From contig JAKSRG010000018.1 in assembly GCA_024403735.1 (NCBI GenBank), forward strand, positions 1 through 57,383: 57,383 nt of DNA, written 5' to 3'. A model generated the notes under the pieces. The model did no database searches. It was not told the DNA's origin and worked only from the letters and a program-made list of their open reading frames with translations. Positions 7,551-18,400 of this stretch are shown one piece after another. Made by a program: the position numbers and the translations under genes. Origin of the DNA: Clostridia bacterium. GTDB lineage: Bacteria > Bacillota > Clostridia > Saccharofermentanales > Saccharofermentanaceae. The stretch's first letter is position 1. Each line of letters begins with the position of its first letter.

Positions 7551-7805
7551 TTATTCACCTAAATCAAAGTTATTAAGTCTCTTTAATAGTACAACATTAG
7601 AGACAGGTGAAACATATGTTTTATCAGTAGTAAGTACCAAAGATTTAGGAATGTCACCACTAATATACTGAAGTCTATTGCTATCTTCTTCTGCCTTAAT
7701 GAAATTAGAAATATCCTGATCAGAAGGAAGAATTGTCTCAAGATTAACAATTGCAGTAATACATGTATCTACAATTGAAACATCTCCACCTATATGAACA
7801 AACAT
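7551..7805 (-). CDS. remB: RemB-like extracellular matrix regulator
   Basis: The 84-residue protein starts MFVHIGGDVSIVDTC, the pattern of the small RemA/RemB (YaaB, DUF370) family of DNA-binding regulators. In Bacillus subtilis the homologue sits in the same position between recF and gyrB, which supports the assignment. A longer reading from 7844 is possible, but CGGAG lies 7 bp before the ATG at 7805, so the shorter start was taken. The direct role in this organism is unknown; in bacilli RemB affects matrix gene expression. Confidence 0.75.
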   Translation of the reverse strand: MFVHIGGDVSIVDTCITAIVNLETILPSDQDISNFIKAEEDSNRLQYISGDIPKSLVLTTDKTYVSPVSNVVLLKRLNNFDLGE

Positions 7806-7905
7806 ATCTAATCTCCGTAATTTCAAAAAAATAACTGGTAGCAAATAACTTTACCACCAGTTTAATTATAACATAATATGCTTATTATAATATATATAAT
7901 ATAGA

Positions 7906-9147
7906 CTAATCTTCAGGAGTAACAATTCCCTTTTCTACGTGAAAATATCTAATGTCACTCTTATCAGATATCAATTCTTTGAGCTCATTCTCTATGTATT
8001 TACGCTCCGTACATGTAATGAATATCTGTGCATTAACCATTCCAGACAAAAGGCTTACACGCCTATTCTGATCCAATTCTGAAAACACATCATCTAATAA
8101 AAGAATTGGTGCTGTTTTACATGTGCTAGAAATAATATCTAATTCAGCAAGCTTAAGAGATAATGCAGCTGAACGCTGTTGTCCTTGTGATGAGAATGAC
8201 TTCATATTTAATCCATTGAGTAAAATATCAATATCATCCCTATGAACACCTATGCCCGTAATTCCCCTCTCACAGTCCATCTGACGCGTTGACTTAAATT
8301 TGCTATATAAGTATTCACTTAGTATACCCTTAATTCGCGCGTAAATGGCCTCAGGAGCTTTTCCCTCAATAAATGAAGTAAGATAATCATTTTCTTTAAA
8401 GAAGTTATTTATGACGTCTACAGAGCCACTAATTGTTGATAATGATATATCTAACTCTTCTTTATTATCTGAAATATTACTGTGATGCTTGGATGCACTA
8501 ATAGATAACAACTTGGAATATCTATAACGATACAAGATTATTTCAGCAGAAACATCAGCAAGTGGATAGTCCCAATAATCTAATGCCATATCATTAGGAG
8601 TATTACCTTTGAATGACTTAATAGTTGAATTCTTCTGTGCTAAAAGACGACTATAATTACTAATCAATCCAAAATAGGAAGGTGAGACCTTACTAATCAA
8701 CAGATTAAAGAACTTACGTCTAATAGAAGGTGATCCTTTGATAAGATTTAAGTCTTCAGGGGCGAAAATAACAGTGTTACAAATGCCCATATAATTAGCT
8801 ATCTTGTTGATTTGAATAGAATCCTGCTTAATTACACGCTTAGGTGCTGAACTCTTGTTTAAACTGGAATTCTCAGTGTAATAAGCGTAGTACAAAGACG
8901 TATCTGAGTTATCATAAGGATCAAATAATTCCATAGATATCTCGAACTCATTCTCATTAAGAGTAATAAGCTCTTTTTCTTTAGCAGTTCTATGTGAAGC
9001 AAGGCATGAACATACATTAATAGCTTCTATTATATTAGTCTTACCTTGAGCATTAAAACCGTAAATAATATTAACAGAAGGCCCAACATCTAAGTTAAGC
9101 CTTCTGTAATTTCTAAAATTAATTAAGTTAAGTGATTTAACAATCAT
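7906..9147 (-). CDS. recF: DNA replication/repair protein RecF
   Basis: The 413-residue SMC-like ATPase carries Walker A GFNAQGKTN (about residues 30-38), the ABC-type signature SSQGQQRSAALSLKLAEL near residue 320 and Walker B PILLLDDVFSELD. RecF loads RecA at gapped DNA together with RecO and RecR. It starts 3 bp after the dnaN stop, with only a weak ribosome-binding site within the dnaN end, which suggests translational coupling. The small S4-domain gene (yaaA/rlbA) that lies between dnaN and recF in many Firmicutes is absent here. Confidence 0.95.
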   Translation of the reverse strand: MIVKSLNLINFRNYRRLNLDVGPSVNIIYGFNAQGKTNIIEAINVCSCLASHRTAKEKELITLNENEFEISMELFDPYDNSDTSLYYAYYTENSSLNKSSAPKRVIKQDSIQINKIANYMGICNTVIFAPEDLNLIKGSPSIRRKFFNLLISKVSPSYFGLISNYSRLLAQKNSTIKSFKGNTPNDMALDYWDYPLADVSAEIILYRYRYSKLLSISASKHHSNISDNKEELDISLSTISGSVDVINNFFKENDYLTSFIEGKAPEAIYARIKGILSEYLYSKFKSTRQMDCERGITGIGVHRDDIDILLNGLNMKSFSSQGQQRSAALSLKLAELDIISSTCKTAPILLLDDVFSELDQNRRVSLLSGMVNAQIFITCTERKYIENELKELISDKSDIRYFHVEKGIVTPED

Positions 9148-9150
9148 GAA

Positions 9151-10263
9151 TTATCTTCTAATTGGGAGAATCAAATATACGAATTCTTCACCTTCTACAG
9201 GAGTAATAATACATGGTCCCTGAGCACCATTGAACTCTATGTTAATCATCTCATCATCAATATTCTTAAGTGCATCAATGAGATAACGTGTATTGAAATC
9301 AATATCAATCTTCTCACCTGTGAGTGTAGCATCAACATCTTCACGAAGAGTACCACAATCTGTATTAGCAGCAACTGTAAGTGATGTACTATCATCATTC
9401 ATAATAAGCTGTACAGGACATCTTCTCTCGTCATTTAAGATAATAAGTGCAGCTCTCTCAACAGCATCGAGGAAAGCCTTTCTATTAACTGTCATAACAG
9501 ACATTGGATTCTTCTGGATAATTGACTCATAAGCTACGAACTGGCCCTTAATAAGTCTTGATACAATTCTTACATGACCAATATCGAAGAGAAGGTGATT
9601 CTCAGATGAATAAATAATAACCTCTTCATCTTCTGTCTTATCATCAAAAATCTTAGCTGCTTCATTAAGAGCCTTACCAGGAATGATGTAGCTCATAGGA
9701 GGGAAGTCCTCACCAGCGTATGTCTTACGAAGAGCCATTCTGAAACCATCAATAGCAACCATTGAGATATTGTTGCCCTTACTCTCCAAGAAACAACCTG
9801 TAAGAGACTGACGTGAATCATCCTTAGATACAGCAAAGATTGTACGTGTAATCATCTTCTTAATCATTGCCTGTGGAAGAATAATCTTATTAGTATTCTC
9901 AATAGTAGGAATTTTAGGATAATTCTCAGCTGAATTACCTCTAATATTAAATACTGTTGAACCACTCTCAATGGAGATCTGAAGTCTATCATCAGTAGAG
10001 ATAGTAACGAAATCACTAGGAAGCTTACGGATAATATCACCGAACATCTTAGAATTAACTACTACTGAACCATCATTAATTACATCTGAATTAACATCAG
10101 CTTCGATACCAGTCTCAAGATCATAACCTGTTAACTTAACTGTATCGCCTTCTGCCTGAATAAGAATACCATCAAGGATAGGTACTGTTGTATTTGTCTT
10201 AACTGCCTTTTGAACAATAGAAATTGCACTATCAAGACTATCTTTGCTACAACTAAATTTCAT
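9151..10263 (-). CDS. dnaN: DNA polymerase III beta sliding clamp
   Basis: The 370-residue protein matches the bacterial sliding clamp in length and in conserved stretches: MKFSCSKDSLDSAISIVQKAV at the start, ENYPKIP, VAIDGFRMALRK near residue 173, and the C-terminal YLILPIRR (normally ...MPMR/L). The homodimer encircles DNA and tethers the polymerase and repair enzymes. AAAGGCGG precedes the start. It is the first gene left of the putative oriC and is probably cotranscribed with recF. Confidence 0.97.
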   Translation of the reverse strand: MKFSCSKDSLDSAISIVQKAVKTNTTVPILDGILIQAEGDTVKLTGYDLETGIEADVNSDVINDGSVVVNSKMFGDIIRKLPSDFVTISTDDRLQISIESGSTVFNIRGNSAENYPKIPTIENTNKIILPQAMIKKMITRTIFAVSKDDSRQSLTGCFLESKGNNISMVAIDGFRMALRKTYAGEDFPPMSYIIPGKALNEAAKIFDDKTEDEEVIIYSSENHLLFDIGHVRIVSRLIKGQFVAYESIIQKNPMSVMTVNRKAFLDAVERAALIILNDERRCPVQLIMNDDSTSLTVAANTDCGTLREDVDATLTGEKIDIDFNTRYLIDALKNIDDEMINIEFNGAQGPCIITPVEGEEFVYLILPIRR

Positions 10264-10602
10264 TATCTAAATCCGCCTTTCAACGTAAAAATCAAAATAT
10301 TATTTTTCTTTTAATATTATACATTATAAAGGCTAAAAAAAGAATTGTTAAAACTTGTTTTGGCGAATTGTTTTAGATATCTATATAGATTTTCTATTAT
10401 TCATTCTATTATGCTGTGTGAATAAGTTGAAAAGTGACCAAAATGCACTGATATCAGGGCTTTTCATATGTGTGTAATATGTTGAAATTTAAGGATTAGC
10501 ATGTGTATAAAGTGTGAGTTTTTAACATTGTTACTTTTCAACATTTAACTCACATCGTATTCACAGGATATAATCAACATATCAACAAAATATGTGGAAA
10601 AC
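10264..10602. other. oriC: Probable chromosomal replication origin (oriC)
   Basis: The dnaA-dnaN spacer of 339 bp contains DnaA-box-like nonamers: TGTGAATAA at 10417-10425 and TGTGTATAA at 10502-10510 (both exact TTATNCACA on the minus strand), GTATTCACA at 10557-10565 and TGTGGAAAA at 10593-10601 (each one mismatch). An A/T-rich tract at about 10295-10340 could be the unwinding element. Gene orientation changes to mostly plus beyond dnaA, consistent with diverging forks. The dnaA-sortase spacer shows no comparable boxes. Confidence 0.8.
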
Positions 10603-11949
10603 TTATGAAGGAAGACTCTTCAATATTTCCTCGATATCGTGGAGCAATCTCTCATTAGCATCAACTTTTTCGATAGCATTAATAACAGTTGTGTGATCTT
10701 TGCCACCAAAATACTTACCAATACCCTTGAGCGTAATGTTTTCGAGCTTTTCCTTGAATAAGTACATGCATACATTACGTGGTTCAAGGATGTCTCTGCT
10801 TCTGGACTTGGATGTAATCTTGCTAATATCGATACCATAATACTGAGATACTACAGTCATGATCATCTCTGGTGTGATCTGCTCAGCCTTCTTAGGTGAG
10901 AAGAATGTGTAAAGAACACTCTTAGCATCATCAAGAGTAATCTCATTACGTGAGAGAGCATAGAATGATGTAAGAATATTGAAAGCACCATTGAGCTGAC
11001 GGATATGGCTAGTAGCATTCTCGCAGATATAATCGATTACTTCTTCAGACATCAGGATAGGGTTATCCTTGAGCTTAGAAATAATGATAGCCTTACGAGT
11101 CTCAAAATCAGGTGGCTGAACGTCCATTGTGTAACCATTCTGAAATCTAGATGTAAGACGCTCATCAAGAGAGATGAGATTAGTAGGAGCTTTATCTGAT
11201 GTGATGATAATCTGCTTACCATTATTAATAAGTGTCTCGAATGTATTAAAGAATTCACTCTGAACACCTTCTTTACCAATAAGGAACTGAATATCGTCAA
11301 TCATGAGTACATCAACGTTACGGAACATATCACGGAATTCGTTATAGTTCTTGGAATTGATGCTTTTAATATATTCGTTAGTAAAGTTCTCACATGTTGT
11401 GTAGATAACTCGCATACCAGGATGGATATCTACAATTCTGTTACCAATAGCCTGCATAAGGTGTGTTTTACCAAGACCAGAGTTACCCCACAAGAAGAGA
11501 GGATTATACTGTGTCTGACCAGGCTTATCAGCTACACAAATACTAGCTGCATGTGCATATCTATTACAGTTACCTACGATAAAATTCTCGAATGTATAGA
11601 GACTTTGGAGATTTGTCTTATTATTGTTGAAACTATTATTCTGATTAGTTGCTTTGCGCTCAGCAATAATCGCTGATTCGAGTGACTTAGTATCATTCTC
11701 CTCAACTACACTGACATTAATCTTACGTTCAAGAATGAGTGAGAAAGCATCCTCTAATGCAGCAATAATATTGTTCTTCTTATCTTTAATGATATTAATT
11801 GAATATGAGTCACGACAAGAGATAATGATAAAGTTATTCTCTTTCTTGACAATCTTAATCTTCTTAAGGATGCTGTTGAAAATAGCGGGAGTAATTCTAC
11901 TATCACATTGTAAAATCTCTAATGCACTATTAAGAATATCTTCAGCCAT
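10603..11949 (-). CDS. dnaA: Chromosomal replication initiator DnaA
   Basis: The 448-residue protein has the full DnaA layout: N-terminal DnaB/DiaA-interaction domain, a linker, the AAA+ domain with Walker A GNSGLGKTHL (about residues 155-164) and Walker B VLMIDDIQFL, and the C-terminal domain IV with the DNA-binding signature GGKDHTTVINAIEKV. It opens the origin and recruits the helicase loader. GGAGGG precedes the start by 8 bp. Upstream, a promoter-like TTGCAC (12006-12001), 17-bp spacer, TATTAA (11983-11978) can be read on the minus strand. Confidence 0.97.
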   Translation of the reverse strand: MAEDILNSALEILQCDSRITPAIFNSILKKIKIVKKENNFIIISCRDSYSINIIKDKKNNIIAALEDAFSLILERKINVSVVEENDTKSLESAIIAERKATNQNNSFNNNKTNLQSLYTFENFIVGNCNRYAHAASICVADKPGQTQYNPLFLWGNSGLGKTHLMQAIGNRIVDIHPGMRVIYTTCENFTNEYIKSINSKNYNEFRDMFRNVDVLMIDDIQFLIGKEGVQSEFFNTFETLINNGKQIIITSDKAPTNLISLDERLTSRFQNGYTMDVQPPDFETRKAIIISKLKDNPILMSEEVIDYICENATSHIRQLNGAFNILTSFYALSRNEITLDDAKSVLYTFFSPKKAEQITPEMIMTVVSQYYGIDISKITSKSRSRDILEPRNVCMYLFKEKLENITLKGIGKYFGGKDHTTVINAIEKVDANERLLHDIEEILKSLPS

Positions 11950-11977
11950 ATATCATCCCTCCAAAAAATAAAAAGTG

Positions 11978-12006
11978 TTAATATAATATCACAAGAGAGG
12001 GTGCAA
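11978..12006 (-). promoter_or_regulatory. Candidate dnaA promoter
   Basis: TTGCAC, 17-bp spacer and TATTAA on the minus strand, about 30 bp before the dnaA start in the divergent dnaA-sortase spacer. Confidence 0.45.
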
Positions 12007-12083
12007 ATGAATTATAATAAATGCATATTTTCGATTAATTTGGGCAATTTATTAAAGATTGATTTGTAATGGTAATTTAAGGT

Positions 12084-12809
12084 ATGGCTAGTAAAAAGAA
12101 AGTTGTCAATTCAATACTTACGACACTCATAGTAGTGTTACTCATAGCAGCTGTAATTCTGCTATTAATTGAACCTATCAAGAATTATAGACGTAATAAG
12201 ATTGTTGAAGATACAGTAGAAGAGATTAAGGAGCAGATCATTGTTCCTGATGTATCTGAGATTACAATTGTTGTAGGTAAAGATGATGTGCAGATTGAAG
12301 GCGAAGATATGGACTTCTATGGCACACCTGAAGAGCAGGAACAGCAGCGTAAGGAATTCGAAGAAGCTTATGCTAATCTTCCAGATTATGTAACACTTAA
12401 TTGTATTGGTCTCATCGAGATAGATTCTATTGGTCAGTGCGATCCTATCTGGGATAACGATACAATTGTTGATCTTAGATATGGAATTGGTCATCATCAG
12501 TCATCATGTCTTCCAGGTGAAGAAGGTAACTGTACTTTGTTAGGACATCACATGCGAGTTGAAGGTGTGTTCTTTAATAAGCTCATTGATGTTAAGATTG
12601 GTGACCTTATCAGAATTACAACTGTTGATGGTAAAGAGTATGTGTATCAGGTAGATGATAGACAAATTGTTGATCCAATTTATCTCGAGGACTATGTCGA
12701 TGCAGATGACGGATATGGCAAACAGATTACACTTATTAGTTGTACCTATACAGATGCAGGAACTATGCGTATTATTGTCATCGGACACTTAATTGAAGGT
12801 GAGGACTAA
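12084..12809 (+). CDS. Membrane-anchored sortase family transpeptidase
   Basis: The 241-residue protein has one N-terminal transmembrane anchor (about residues 9-28), an acidic stalk, and a C-terminal sortase domain. The catalytic triad is recognisable: His in LLGHHMRVEG (about 153), Cys in TLISCTYTDAG (about 219) and Arg in TMRIIVIGHL. The TLxxC context and the size suggest a class D-like or related sortase. Such enzymes attach LPxTG-type proteins to peptidoglycan or polymerise pili. No LPxTG substrate is encoded in the window. The ribosome-binding site is weak and very close to the ATG. It directly precedes murT, another cell-wall gene. Confidence 0.85.
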   Translation: MASKKKVVNSILTTLIVVLLIAAVILLLIEPIKNYRRNKIVEDTVEEIKEQIIVPDVSEITIVVGKDDVQIEGEDMDFYGTPEEQEQQRKEFEEAYANLPDYVTLNCIGLIEIDSIGQCDPIWDNDTIVDLRYGIGHHQSSCLPGEEGNCTLLGHHMRVEGVFFNKLIDVKIGDLIRITTVDGKEYVYQVDDRQIVDPIYLEDYVDADDGYGKQITLISCTYTDAGTMRIIVIGHLIEGED

Positions 12810-12810
12810 T

Positions 12811-14238
12811 ATGAGATTTCTACTCGCTAAATGCGCAGCACATGTAACTCGTTTTGGATTACGTCTTATGAGACGTGGTGCAACAACTCTTCCAGGTAAG
12901 ATTGCACTTAAGATTGATTCTGACGTTATTACTAAGTTATCCAAAGATAAGTTCATCATTACAGTAACAGGAACTAACGGTAAAACAACAACTTCACATA
13001 TGATTTCTGAGATGATCACATCTCTCAATGAATACGAAGTAATTAATAATATTTCAGGCGCTAATCTAGCTTCAGGTATTGCTACAACACTTATTTGTAA
13101 TAAGCCTAAAAATATCTCGAAAACAATATATGTACTTGAGACTGACGAGGCTGCATTCGCTAAAATTGCTGGTTCACTCCAGCCAAAACTAAGCGTAGTT
13201 ACAAATCTCTTTAGAGATCAGCTCGATAGATACGGCGAACTTACTCACACACGTGACCTCATCGCTTCTGGTATTGATAAGAATAAAGCACGCATCATCT
13301 TAAATAGTGATGATTCACTTGTAGCTTCACTCGGTAAGGGCAGAGAAGATAGAAGTGTTTTCTTCGGTATGGATAAAGAATCCATGCGATACAATAACGA
13401 GACATATCCATCAGGTAAGGGTGTACTTAAGGCTTCATCTGATGCTGTATATTGTCCAAATTGTCAGACTAAATATGAATACAAATCACGTAGTTTCAGC
13501 CATCTTGGAGACTTCTATTGCCCTACTTGTGGATTCAGTAATCCAGGCGCTGACTATCGTATTATCTATGACCTTAAGGAAAGTCCATCAAATGAAGGAT
13601 ATATCTTTAAGATTGCTAATGAAAATCAGGAAAAGATTGTTAGTCTCGTTATTCCTGGAATGCATAACCTCTACAATACTTGTGCAGCAGTTGCATGTGT
13701 AAGAGAGATGCTCAAACTTAAGAATTATCCACATGATAGTTTTGGTGAAGCAATCAAAGCATCTTCATGTGTTAAGCCAGCATTTGGTCGTATGGAGAAG
13801 ATTACTCTTCCAGGCTTCAAGAAGCTCTGTATCCTCCTTGTTAAGAACCCAGCTGGTCTTGATAGATCACTATCATTCGTATCTGAAGCTAGTGATGCCA
13901 AGGCACTTATGTTCCTTCTTAACAGTAATACAGCTGATGGTAAGGATGTATCTTGGATCTGGGATGTAGACTTCGAAAGTAAGGTTAGTGGTCTCCCTAA
14001 TAATATCTATGTATCAGGTGAGCGCTATGGAGATATGCTCCTTCGCGTTAATTATTCAGGTGTTGAAGAGAGCAGAATTAAGTATGCTCCAATGGATAAA
14101 GCAGTTGAACTTCTTAAGCAGGCAATTGATGAATGTGAAGAGGGTGGATGCGTATATGTTCTCCCTAACTACACATCAATGCTCGACTTAAGAGGCAAGC
14201 TCGTAAAAGAGCTCGATATCAAGGATTTCTGGAAGTAA
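12811..14238 (+). CDS. murT: Lipid II isoglutaminyl synthase subunit MurT
   Basis: The 475-residue Mur-ligase-like protein contains the ATP-binding motif GTNGKTTTSHMI (about residues 56-67), the central ligase domain, a Cys4 zinc ribbon (CPNC...CPTCG, about 214-237) inserted in it, and a C-terminal DUF1727 region. These are diagnostic of MurT, which with GatD amidates D-Glu of lipid II to D-isoGln. GGTGAGGA precedes the ATG at 12811; an in-frame TTG at 12793 overlaps the sortase gene and was not used. It is followed 15 bp later by gatD, as expected for a two-subunit enzyme. Confidence 0.93.
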   Translation: MRFLLAKCAAHVTRFGLRLMRRGATTLPGKIALKIDSDVITKLSKDKFIITVTGTNGKTTTSHMISEMITSLNEYEVINNISGANLASGIATTLICNKPKNISKTIYVLETDEAAFAKIAGSLQPKLSVVTNLFRDQLDRYGELTHTRDLIASGIDKNKARIILNSDDSLVASLGKGREDRSVFFGMDKESMRYNNETYPSGKGVLKASSDAVYCPNCQTKYEYKSRSFSHLGDFYCPTCGFSNPGADYRIIYDLKESPSNEGYIFKIANENQEKIVSLVIPGMHNLYNTCAAVACVREMLKLKNYPHDSFGEAIKASSCVKPAFGRMEKITLPGFKKLCILLVKNPAGLDRSLSFVSEASDAKALMFLLNSNTADGKDVSWIWDVDFESKVSGLPNNIYVSGERYGDMLLRVNYSGVEESRIKYAPMDKAVELLKQAIDECEEGGCVYVLPNYTSMLDLRGKLVKELDIKDFWK

Positions 14239-14253
14239 GGGAGGTAGATGTTT

Positions 14254-15009
14254 ATGAGTGAAATTAAACTTACAATTGGACATTTCTATCCTGACCTACT
14301 TAACTTATATGGTGACAGAGGAAATGTACTCGCACTTTATACACGTGCCAAGAGACGTGGAATTGATGTAGAAATTAAAGAGATTTCAATCGGAGATGAA
14401 CTTAATCCAGCTGACATCGATATCGCGTTCATTGGTGGTGGACAGGATAACGAACAGAACATTCTTAAGGATGATTTTGTTAAGGTCAAAGGTCCAATAA
14501 TCAAGGATATGATCGAGTCTGGCAAGGTATTCCTTTGTATCTGTGGTGGTTATCAGATGCTCGGTAAATACTACCTCGAGCACGACGGTAATAAGCTCGA
14601 TTGTCTTGGTGCAATTGATGTCTATACAGAAGCTAAGAAAGAGCGTTTTATTCAGGATACAATCTATGAAGTTGAGCTCACATCAGGCCAGGTAGTTAAG
14701 GCCGTTGGATTCGAGAATCATAGTGGACGTACATACCTTGGATCATCAGTAAAACCATTCATGAAGGTTGTTCGTGGTGCAGGTAATAACGGTGAAGATG
14801 GCTACGAAGGTGCTCATTATAAGAACACTTTCTGCACATACTCACATGGTAGTTTCTTACCTAAGAATCCACTCATCACAGACATGCTCCTATCACTCGC
14901 ATTGAAGCAGAAATACGGTGATACTTATGAACTTCCAGTACTCTCTACTAAGTTCGAGGATATCGCTAAAGAGCAGGCAATGACTTACCTTGATACTAAG
15001 GAAGCCTGA
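14254..15009 (+). CDS. gatD: Lipid II isoglutaminyl synthase glutaminase subunit GatD
   Basis: The 251-residue protein is a class I glutamine amidotransferase of the CobB/CobQ-like GatD type. The nucleophile is the Cys in LCICGGYQMLGKYY (about residue 92), and the catalytic His lies in TYSHGSFLPKNP (about 190). It releases ammonia from glutamine for MurT. GGAGGT at 14240-14245 is 8 bp from the ATG at 14254 and only 2 bp from the ATG at 14248, so the second start was preferred. A terminator follows at 15041. Confidence 0.93.
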   Translation: MSEIKLTIGHFYPDLLNLYGDRGNVLALYTRAKRRGIDVEIKEISIGDELNPADIDIAFIGGGQDNEQNILKDDFVKVKGPIIKDMIESGKVFLCICGGYQMLGKYYLEHDGNKLDCLGAIDVYTEAKKERFIQDTIYEVELTSGQVVKAVGFENHSGRTYLGSSVKPFMKVVRGAGNNGEDGYEGAHYKNTFCTYSHGSFLPKNPLITDMLLSLALKQKYGDTYELPVLSTKFEDIAKEQAMTYLDTKEA

Positions 15010-15040
15010 TGTCTAGTTTATATAGGATTTGTATTTATTT

Positions 15041-15076
15041 GGGCTAGCGGACGTTGTGTTTGCTAGCTCTTTTGTT
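15041..15076 (+). terminator. Terminator after murT-gatD
   Basis: Stem GGGCTAGC / GCTAGCTC with a 13-nt loop, followed by TTTTGTTTGT, 32 bp after the gatD stop. The rest of the spacer to 15407 is A/T-rich with no recognisable gene; one GTTTTCGA octamer lies at 15289. Confidence 0.75.
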
Positions 15077-15407
15077 TGTGGAGAATTGATACTGAGGAGT
15101 TATTCATAATCTATTCTATTTTTTTTGTGATGTGAAGAAAATATAGTGAATGAAGATAACAAAATGCATGATTTTGAGGTTTGATTCACAAAATATTCTA
15201 TTCTAAGGAAAAATAAAGAATGAAAATAGAATCAACTGAACTAGTAAAATAATCCAAAATGTTCTTAAAAATTGCAAATATTAGATGTGTTTTCGAGAAA
15301 AGCACAAAAAACTTATATTTTGATGTCCCTAACCCCCGATTGATAGGCTTACACACAACAAAAAGACAGTATAATGCAGCCAATACGTTAAAATGCGTGG
15401 AGGGTGT

Positions 15408-18400
15408 ATGACAGGAAGAAAAATGAGATTGATGAACAAGGGAAGTGTATCTTATTGGAACAGAATGATGGCTGCCATATTGTCAGCTATAATTGTTGTT
15501 CTATCTTTGCCAATTATGGCAAATGCGGGTATGGCTAATCCTTTTGAGACACTAAAGTTCGACTTAGGTGGATTAGGTACTGAACCAGGATTTATTGGAG
15601 TATCTGCATCTCAAGGGTACGATGCTCAGCTAGGATATGGCTTTGCAAATGTAGATGCGGTAGAGGATGTGACAGCTGGCGGTACAGGTGAACTGGCTGA
15701 TGCTGTTAATTTTATTCCTGATGGTTCTAATCACATATTCAATGTTGATCTTCCTGTAGGTGTATACAAGATCACTGTAACAACAGGTGACAATAATTCT
15801 GCGACAATTGTGGCTGAGAATATTCCTCAGGTGTATTTCATGACTGGAAATAATGCAGTGGATTCATTCACTATTCCAGTAACTGATGGACAGCTCAATA
15901 TTTATGCAACGCGTGGCGTGGGGGATGTTTTCGCGATTAGCTCAATAGTCATAGAGCAGGAATCAACAGGTACTACAACTAAGCCTACTATCTGGGTGTG
16001 TGGCGACGTAACTGTAGCGAGCAAATATAACATCCCTGATGAAGAGACACATGGATGGGGTCAGTACCTCGCGAAGTATATTGATACGAGCGTATATGAT
16101 GTCCGCAATATATCTGTATCCGAACCTTCAAGTGCCCTATATTATTCACTATTTGAGACTGTTGAATACTATGGTAAGAGTGGCGATATTTTGATCCTCG
16201 CGGAAGGTATCGAGGACTATATTGAAGAGGAGCGTGTACATCCTAATGCAATTGATTCTTCAACATATGTTAGCAATATGACTGCGATGGTAAAAAGCGG
16301 CAAGGATAGAGGAATGACAGTATATCTTGTTAAGCAGCAGGGTATATTGGAGGATTCATTACAATATCCAATTCCACAGGAGAAATGGTTCAGCAAGGAG
16401 ATTGATGCGATTGCTGCGTCTGAGGGTGTAGGCATCATTGATTTGTTCCATCCATGGCTCGAATTCTGTCTAGAGAAGTCAGATAAGGTAGCAGTGGATT
16501 ACTATCGTTATAACTTTTACCCTAATGCTCGTGGAGCTGATGCATTGGCTCAAATTGTGGCTAGTCAGCTATTTCCAGCACCTCCAGCTCCATCAGGTTC
16601 AAACAGCTACGATCTACCTGAGTTCAATACTGCTTCATCAATTACATATGAGACAGTGGTATCAGGAGGAGTTGTAGCTAATCCACACAAGGGCTTTGTA
16701 ATGACTGCTTATAATCCATATATGATTAGTTCCAGCTATCAGTATGGAATAGGTGGTTCTGCTAATAACAAGGCGTGGGATGTTGTAACTATCTGTAGTG
16801 GTGAACCTAGATGGGAAGACCTTAACCCAGCTCCTGGTGTCTATGACTGGACTGAGATTGATGAGATGCTCGAGGCATGTGAGAAGAATGGCCTCACTTA
16901 CGGAATTCGAATTATGCCTTATTCACCAATCACTGGTTCCAACGATAACTACGGAGCAGAGCATAATTTCATTCCAGATTGGGTATTTGGTCCTGGCAAA
17001 GCACAGATGGTGCGAATTCAGAGATCTGACGATGATAATGTATGGGTAGATTATCCAGTGTGGGACGACCCTTATTATCTTCAGGCACACAAGGATTTCG
17101 TAGCTGCGCTCGCAGCAAAATATGACGGAGACCCTCGTGTAGAATTCATCGACGTTAGACCATTCGGTGACTGGGGTGAGTGGCATACTTCATCTGTTGT
17201 AGAAAATTTGATACCTAGTGTAGCTGTTCAGGAAGATATGATTAAGTTCTATGCAGATTCGTTTTCGAGCACTACGCTCGCTATTACATCTGATGCATGG
17301 GGTGAGGTATATGATTATGCGCTCAGTCTCGGAATCACAAAGCGTGACGACGGCCTTATTGCTACGCCAAATAGAGAGTGGAATTTGATACCAGCATACG
17401 AGGCTAACCTTCCAGTAATCGCGGAGAACTATGGTCCTTATAGTTCGCTTTTGAAAATTCAGCCACAGTCTCCATTTGACCATCAGAAGTGGACTCCTAC
17501 TAGATTTAGAGAGATGATTGAGATATCACATATGTCTATTTATGCCCTCGATCAGGATAGTGAGTGCAGCTATGTTTTCTATAAGGAAAACCAGGCGCTC
17601 ATCGATGAGATGGTTAATCGCATGGGCTATAACTTCACTGTTACTTCTGCTAAGAGAAGCGGAAATAGACTTCAGGTTACTATTCGTAATACTGGTCTTG
17701 CGCCTGCCTATTTTGATATTAATCTATGCGCTGAAATAGTTGATGCTAATGGCAACAAAATCGCTTCTTTTGGTGATCCAGTCTTAATTGAGTCTGGTTC
17801 ATTCCACGATGAGACAGAGAAAACATTCATCTTCGAGTACACAGGAACTCTCGATGACAATGCAATCATCTGCCTTGCTATGTACGACAAGAATAACCAG
17901 TATGTTGCAGGCAAGGATCCAACTATTAAGTTCGATAACAAAAATACATTATCTAACAACAGATTGAAGCTCATTCAGAACTATCAGGTTGTTAACTTTG
18001 AGATGAATGGACACGGCGACCAGATTACTGCACAGCAGATTACAACAGGTGGCAAGGTTACTCGTCCAGCTAACCCATCTGCAACGGGATATATATTCGT
18101 AGGCTGGTACACAGATAAAACACTTAAGAATGCATATAACTTCAACTCAACTGTTGATAAGAATATCAGGTTATATGCTAAGTGGTCGGTTGCATCTAGT
18201 CCAACGCCTTCACCTAAGCCTACGACAAAACCTACGGCTACGCCGAGTCCGAAGCCTACTGCTACACCTAAGCCAACGGTTAAGCCAACTGCGACTCCGT
18301 CGCCAAAACCAACGACGAAGCCTAGTGCTACACCGAGTCCGAAGCCGACGGTGACGCCAACGGTGAAACCTAGTGCTACACCGAGTCCAAAGCCGACTGC

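Noticed and set aside
11950..12083. Origin in the dnaA-sortase spacer
   Set aside because: No DnaA-box clusters were found there, unlike in the dnaA-dnaN spacer.
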